DNA of 64,000 nt from Cellulomonas sp. SLBN-39 (lineage in GTDB: Bacteria > Actinomycetota > Actinomycetes > Actinomycetales > Cellulomonadaceae), in assembly GCF_006715865.1 (NCBI RefSeq), contig NZ_VFOA01000001.1:868001-932000 (forward strand). The letters run 5' to 3'. The notes under the pieces are model-generated. The model had not been told where the DNA came from. It searched no databases and worked only from the letters and a program-made list of their open reading frames with translations. The position numbers were made by a program, and so were the translations under genes. The stretch's first letter is position 1, and the number at the start of each line of letters is the position of its first letter. Of this stretch, positions 60,538 through 64,000 are shown piece after piece.

Positions 60538-60587
60538 CAGGCAGCTCACAGGAACGCTCCAGGGGCGGCACAGGGCCGACGCACAGG
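60538..60587 (+). promoter_or_regulatory. five-copy CAGG array, 11-bp period, ahead of the response regulator
   Basis: CAGG at 60538, 60549, 60560 and 60571 are exactly 11 bp apart, with a fifth at 60584. They lie 10-60 bases upstream of the response-regulator ATG (60596). One-turn spacing is the usual OmpR-family binding layout, so autoregulation is likely. Confidence 0.6.
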
Positions 60588-60595
60588 GTGGGCAC

Positions 60596-61348
60596 ATGAC
60601 GACGACCGCACCCGCCCCCCGCACCGCGTCCCGCCCCGACGTGCTCTCGCGCGCCGACGGCTCGCCCGTCCGCGCCCTCGTGGTCGACGACGAGGCGACG
60701 CTGGCCGAGCTGCTGTCGACCGCGCTGCGGTACGAGGGGTGGAACGTGGAGCACGCGCTCACCGGCCACGCGGCCGTCAAGCGGGCCAAGAGCCTCGACC
60801 CGGACGTGATCCTGCTCGACGTCATGCTCCCCGACATGTCGGGCCTGGACGTGCTGCGGCGCATCCGCGCGACGCACCCGCACGTGCCCGTGCTGTTCCT
60901 CACGGCGCGCGACGCCGTCGAGGACCGGGTCGCGGGCCTGACGGCGGGCGGCGACGACTACGTGACCAAGCCGTTCAGCCTCGAGGAGGTCGTGGCGCGC
61001 CTGCGGGCGCTGCTGCGCCGGGCCGGTGCCGTGTCCGCCCGCGAGGACTCCGTGCTCGTGGTGGGCGACCTGCGGATGGACGAGGACTCGCACGAGGTGT
61101 GGCGCGGCGACGACGAGGTCCGGCTGACCGCGACGGAGTTCGAGCTGCTCCGGTACTTCATGCGCAACCCGCGCCGGGTGCTGAGCAAGGCCCAGATCCT
61201 CGACCGCGTGTGGCAGTACGACTTCGGCGGGCAGGCGAACATCGTCGAGCTGTACGTGTCGTACCTGCGCCGCAAGATCGACAAGGGGCGCGAGCCGATG
61301 CTGCACACGCTGCGCGGCGTCGGGTACGTCCTGCGTCCCGCGTCCTGA
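60596..61348 (+). CDS. OmpR-family response regulator
   Basis: A 250-residue regulator. Receiver domain about 25-145 with phospho-Asp75 (Ile-Leu-Leu-Asp-Val-Met-Leu-Pro-Asp) and Lys in Tyr-Val-Thr-Lys-Pro-Phe. Winged helix about 155-245 (Arg-Leu-Thr-Ala-Thr-Glu-Phe-Glu-Leu-Leu). Closest in feel to TrcR/TcrA-type regulators. It overlaps operator repeats of its own promoter region and is followed five bases later by its histidine kinase. Confidence 0.94.
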   Translation: MTTTAPAPRTASRPDVLSRADGSPVRALVVDDEATLAELLSTALRYEGWNVEHALTGHAAVKRAKSLDPDVILLDVMLPDMSGLDVLRRIRATHPHVPVLFLTARDAVEDRVAGLTAGGDDYVTKPFSLEEVVARLRALLRRAGAVSAREDSVLVVGDLRMDEDSHEVWRGDDEVRLTATEFELLRYFMRNPRRVLSKAQILDRVWQYDFGGQANIVELYVSYLRRKIDKGREPMLHTLRGVGYVLRPAS

Positions 61349-61352
61349 GAGG

Positions 61353-62900
61353 GTGAGCGTGCCTCGACGCCGTGCGCGCTGGACGCTGCGCCGCCGGCTG
61401 GTCGTCGTCGTCCTCGGGCTGGTGCTGGTCGTCGGCACCGCGATGGGCGCCGTCTCGACGCTCGCGCTGCGCGACTCGCTGGTCCAGCAGGTCGACGAGC
61501 GGGCGCTGGAGGCCGCGCAGCGCGCGGTCCGCGTGACGGAGGGGATCCCGCGCGACGAGGACGGCACGATCCCCGACCCGGGCGTGGTGCCGGGCGGCCG
61601 GCCCGAGCCGCTGGGCGTGCCGGGGCAGGACGTCGGCACGATCAGCGTCGTCGTGTCCGACGACGGCGTGCGCGCGGGCTTCTACGAGTTCGTGGACGGC
61701 GACCCCGTCTTCACCGCGCTGACCGACGCCCAGCTCGCGGCGCTGGCCGCCGTGCCCGCCGACGGCACGGCGCACTCCGTGAGCCTGGACGGCCTCGGCA
61801 CGTACCGCGCGGTCGCGATGACCTCGTCGACGGGCGACGTCGTCGTCAACGCCCTGCCGACGGCCGACGCCACCGCGACCGTCGAGCGCTACGTCGTCGT
61901 CGAGGTGCTGGTCGCGGCGGGGGCCCTGCTCCTCGCGGGCGTGGGCGGGTCGCTGCTGCTGCGCCGCGAGCTGGAGCCGCTGACCCGGGTGGCGGCCACC
62001 GCGACGCGGGTCGCCGAGCAGCCGCTCTCGCGCGGGGAGGTCGAGATCGTCGCCCGCGTCGACCCGCGCGACACCGACCCGTCGACCGAGGTCGGGCAGG
62101 TGGGTGCCGCGCTGGACCGGATGCTGGGGCACATCGAGTCGTCGTTCGCGGCCCGGCACGCGTCGGAGCAGCAGGTGCGCCAGTTCGTGGCGGACGCGAG
62201 CCACGAGCTGCGCACGCCCCTGGCGTCGATCCGCGGCTACACCGAGCTGGTGCGCCGCTCCCCCGACGAGCTGCCGCCTGCGACGCTGGCGGCGCTGGCG
62301 CGGGTCGAGGCGGAGTCGGTGCGCATGACGGCGCTCGTCGACGACCTGCTGCTGCTGGCCCGTCTCGACGCGGGCCGCCCGCTGGACCGGGAGCCGGTCG
62401 ACCTCACGGCGCTGGCGGTCGACGCCGTGACCGACGCGCACGCGGCCGGCCCGGACCACGTGTGGCGCCTCGACCTGCCCGGCGGGACGGGCGGCGACGA
62501 CGCGACGGACGAGGGTGACGGGCCGGACGACGAGGACCTCCAGGTCGTCGGCGACGACCACCGCCTGCGCCAGGTGCTGGCGAACCTCACGTCGAACGCG
62601 CGGCGGCACACGCCGCCGGGCACGCAGGTCACCGTGGGCCTGCGGCGCGACGGGGACGCCGTGCTGCTGACGGTCGCCGACGACGGCCCGGGGGTGCCGC
62701 CCGAGCTGCGGGACCGGCTGTTCCAGCGGTTCACGCGCGGCGACGCGTCGCGCAACCGGGCGGCGGGCTCGACGGGCCTGGGCCTGGCGATCGCGCACGC
62801 CGTGGTCGCGGCCCACGGCGGCACCCTGACCTGCACCAGCGCGCCGGGTCGCACGACGTTCGCGGTGCGCCTCCCGGCGGCGGGCGCGCCCGACGTCTGA
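61353..62900 (+). CDS. sensor histidine kinase
   Basis: A 515-residue membrane kinase from GTG 61353 behind GAGAGG. Helices at about 15-38 and 183-207 bracket an exported sensor of about 140 residues. HAMP, then the dimerisation helix with His284 (Ala-Ser-His-Glu-Leu-Arg-Thr-Pro-Leu). Catalytic ATPase with Asn-Ala-Arg-Arg-His (N box), Asp-Asp-Gly-Pro-Gly and Gly-Leu-Gly-Leu. An acidic loop (about 375-395, Gly-Gly-Asp-Asp...Asp-Asp-Glu-Asp) is inserted near the ATP site. Signal unknown. Confidence 0.94.
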   Translation: MSVPRRRARWTLRRRLVVVVLGLVLVVGTAMGAVSTLALRDSLVQQVDERALEAAQRAVRVTEGIPRDEDGTIPDPGVVPGGRPEPLGVPGQDVGTISVVVSDDGVRAGFYEFVDGDPVFTALTDAQLAALAAVPADGTAHSVSLDGLGTYRAVAMTSSTGDVVVNALPTADATATVERYVVVEVLVAAGALLLAGVGGSLLLRRELEPLTRVAATATRVAEQPLSRGEVEIVARVDPRDTDPSTEVGQVGAALDRMLGHIESSFAARHASEQQVRQFVADASHELRTPLASIRGYTELVRRSPDELPPATLAALARVEAESVRMTALVDDLLLLARLDAGRPLDREPVDLTALAVDAVTDAHAAGPDHVWRLDLPGGTGGDDATDEGDGPDDEDLQVVGDDHRLRQVLANLTSNARRHTPPGTQVTVGLRRDGDAVLLTVADDGPGVPPELRDRLFQRFTRGDASRNRAAGSTGLGLAIAHAVVAAHGGTLTCTSAPGRTTFAVRLPAAGAPDV

Positions 62901-62903
62901 GAC

Positions 62904-62919
62904 TCACCCGTACAGGTGA
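62904..62919. promoter_or_regulatory. short palindrome upstream of the VOC gene
   Basis: TCACCCGTACAGGTGA has perfect outer 5-bp arms around a GTAC centre. It lies in the 119-bp gap between the histidine-kinase stop and the VOC gene and could be an operator. No promoter boxes are clear. Confidence 0.3.
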
Positions 62920-63019
62920 ACCGATCCGTCGGCCGGACGGGGTCGGCCCCGGGAGCGGCACCGACCGGTGCCGCGACGACCCGGCCGCCGACGACGGCCC
63001 GGCCCCGGAGGGCAGACCC

Positions 63020-63409
63020 GTGCTCGGCAGCACCCCCGCGTTCAGCAGCTTCTCCGTCGACGACCTCGACGCCGCGCAGACCTTCTACACCGACGTCCTC
63101 GGGATCGTCGCCGACCGCACCCCGATGGGCCTGTGGCTGCGCCCCGCGGGCGGTGCCGCGGTGTTCGTGTACCCCAAGGGCCCGGAGCACGCGCCCGCGA
63201 GCTTCACCGTGCTCAGCTTCAGCGTCCCGGACGTCACGCGGGCCGCCGCGGCGCTCGTGGAGCGCGGTGTCGAGCTCGCCCGCTACCCCGGCGCGGCGCA
63301 CGACGAGGACGGCGTGGTGCGCGACCCCCGCGGCCCGCACATCGCCTGGTTCACGGACCCCGCCGGCAACGTCCTGGCGGTCCTCGAGGAGCGCACCGCG
63401 CCGGCCTGA
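63020..63409 (+). CDS. VOC-family (glyoxalase/bleomycin-resistance-like) protein
   Basis: A 129-residue single-domain VOC protein from GTG 63020 behind GGAGGG. Pattern: Phe-Ser-Val-Asp-Asp-Leu-Asp-Ala-Ala-Gln-Thr-Phe-Tyr, Asp-Val-Leu-Gly, and the C-terminal Phe-Thr-Asp-Pro-Ala-Gly-Asn-Val-Leu. Metal-ligand spacing is that of small VOC enzymes; the substrate cannot be read. Monocistronic. Confidence 0.85.
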   Translation: MLGSTPAFSSFSVDDLDAAQTFYTDVLGIVADRTPMGLWLRPAGGAAVFVYPKGPEHAPASFTVLSFSVPDVTRAAAALVERGVELARYPGAAHDEDGVVRDPRGPHIAWFTDPAGNVLAVLEERTAPA

Positions 63410-63418
63410 GGCCGACCG

Positions 63419-64000
63419 TCAGAGCGGGAAGGCGGCGTACAGGTCGAGGATCTGGCCGACCGGGCCGGTGATCTCCAGCACGGCGGTGCCGTTGCTCCAC
63501 ACCGCCACGCCCGTGCCGTCGCCGGCGTCGACCACCGTGTAGGTGCCGACCGTCTCGCCGTCGACGACCACGTCGCCCGTGGCCGGGAGCGCGGGGGCCG
63601 CGGTGGACCCGGCCGTCGGCGTGCCGTCCGCCTCCTGCGCCTCGGGCAGCCCCTGCGCGACCGCGTCCGCGACGGCGGCGGCCTCCTCGGCCGTCTCCCA
63701 CTGGCCCGCGCGCACGGTCAGGGTGGCGTCGCCGCCGTCCGTCCACGTCTCGAGCCAGGCCTCCAGGGCGCCGTCGGCCACCCGCTCGGCGTCCTCCTCC
63801 GACGACGCGACGGCGTACTGCAGCACCGTGCCCGGCAGCGCGGACGCGAAGGCGGTCGTGGCGTCCCGGCCGACGGGGTCGATCGTGCTCGTCGGGGAGG
63901 CGAGCACGACCGTCGACGTCGACGGGCTGGGTGCCGCGGGCGTGAACGCGCCCTGCCCGGCGAGCACGCCGGCGACCACGCCACCCACGACGACGACCGC
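63419..64000 (-). CDS. membrane-anchored exported protein, N-terminus cut by window
   Basis: At least 193 residues; the frame runs off the right edge. What is visible begins in a membrane helix (Ala-Val-Val-Val-Val-Gly-Gly-Val-Val) and continues into a Thr/Ser-rich region and an alpha/beta-looking exported domain ending in Leu-Tyr-Ala-Ala-Phe-Pro-Leu. No motif recognised. The upstream part and start are outside the window. Confidence 0.65.
   Translation of the reverse strand, partial: AVVVVGGVVAGVLAGQGAFTPAAPSPSTSTVVLASPTSTIDPVGRDATTAFASALPGTVLQYAVASSEEDAERVADGALEAWLETWTDGGDATLTVRAGQWETAEEAAAVADAVAQGLPEAQEADGTPTAGSTAAPALPATGDVVVDGETVGTYTVVDAGDGTGVAVWSNGTAVLEITGPVGQILDLYAAFPL

Overview
The window is very GC-rich chromosomal DNA from an actinobacterium, most likely a Cellulomonas-like member of the Micrococcales. 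This is inferred from composition, frequent GTG starts, many genes whose -10 box lies 6-7 nt before the start codon (leaderless transcripts), and gene order such as dacB divergent from ppa and the tRNA-Thr / hydrolase / holB / tmk run. No complete transposase, phage gene, CRISPR array or rRNA was found. Most of it reads as core chromosome with a few small accessory patches.

1-7 kb: a partial dacB carboxypeptidase, inorganic pyrophosphatase, a secreted NlpC/P60 hydrolase, then metY-metX for homocysteine synthesis. metY has a leader with a leaderless seven-codon ORF (Met-Thr-Cys-Arg-Met-Cys-Arg), a strong hairpin and an anti-Shine-Dalgarno. It looks like a sulfur-amino-acid attenuator. 7-16 kb: small membrane proteins and a lipoprotein, a mycothiol-dependent-type isomerase, an oxidoreductase, a lipase-like hydrolase, a RAMA-domain protein with a Tyr/Ser-rich disordered region, and a divergent TetR/MFS efflux pair with a clear operator.

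16-19 kb: an accessory-looking patch with a PD-(D/E)XK-type gene carrying an apparent 1-nt frameshift, orphan small genes and a 23-bp-period repeat array like an IS21-family end. 19-28 kb: a fused FAD/Fe-S oxidoreductase, feoABC, OsmC, an orphan AAA-type ATPase and a secreted M15 peptidase. 28-40 kb: a winged-helix protein with Thr-Gly-Gln-Leu-Pro repeats, a 1372-residue subtilase, DUF3806-like and small exported proteins, a 5'-3' exonuclease, an ECF sigma/anti-sigma pair, a ParA/MinD-like ATPase, an RsbW-like kinase and a PspC protein.

40-53 kb: a large LuxR-family ATPase regulator, a stand-alone LigD polymerase domain, a second M15 peptidase divergent from a second DUF3806-like gene, tRNA-Thr(CGT), a secreted hydrolase, the coupled tmk-holB pair, a Gfo/Idh/MocA enzyme and glycerol dehydrogenase. 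53-64 kb: an AbiEi/DUF559-like gene bracketed by at least six palindromic elements, topA, a STAS-PAP2 pair divergent from a TetR gene, a two-component system behind an 11-bp direct-repeat array, a VOC protein and a partial membrane-anchored protein.

Shared themes: cell-wall remodelling is over-represented (DacB, NlpC/P60, two M15 peptidases, PAP2). Operons are tightly coupled by 4-nt stop/start overlaps. Several promoters carry visible operators.
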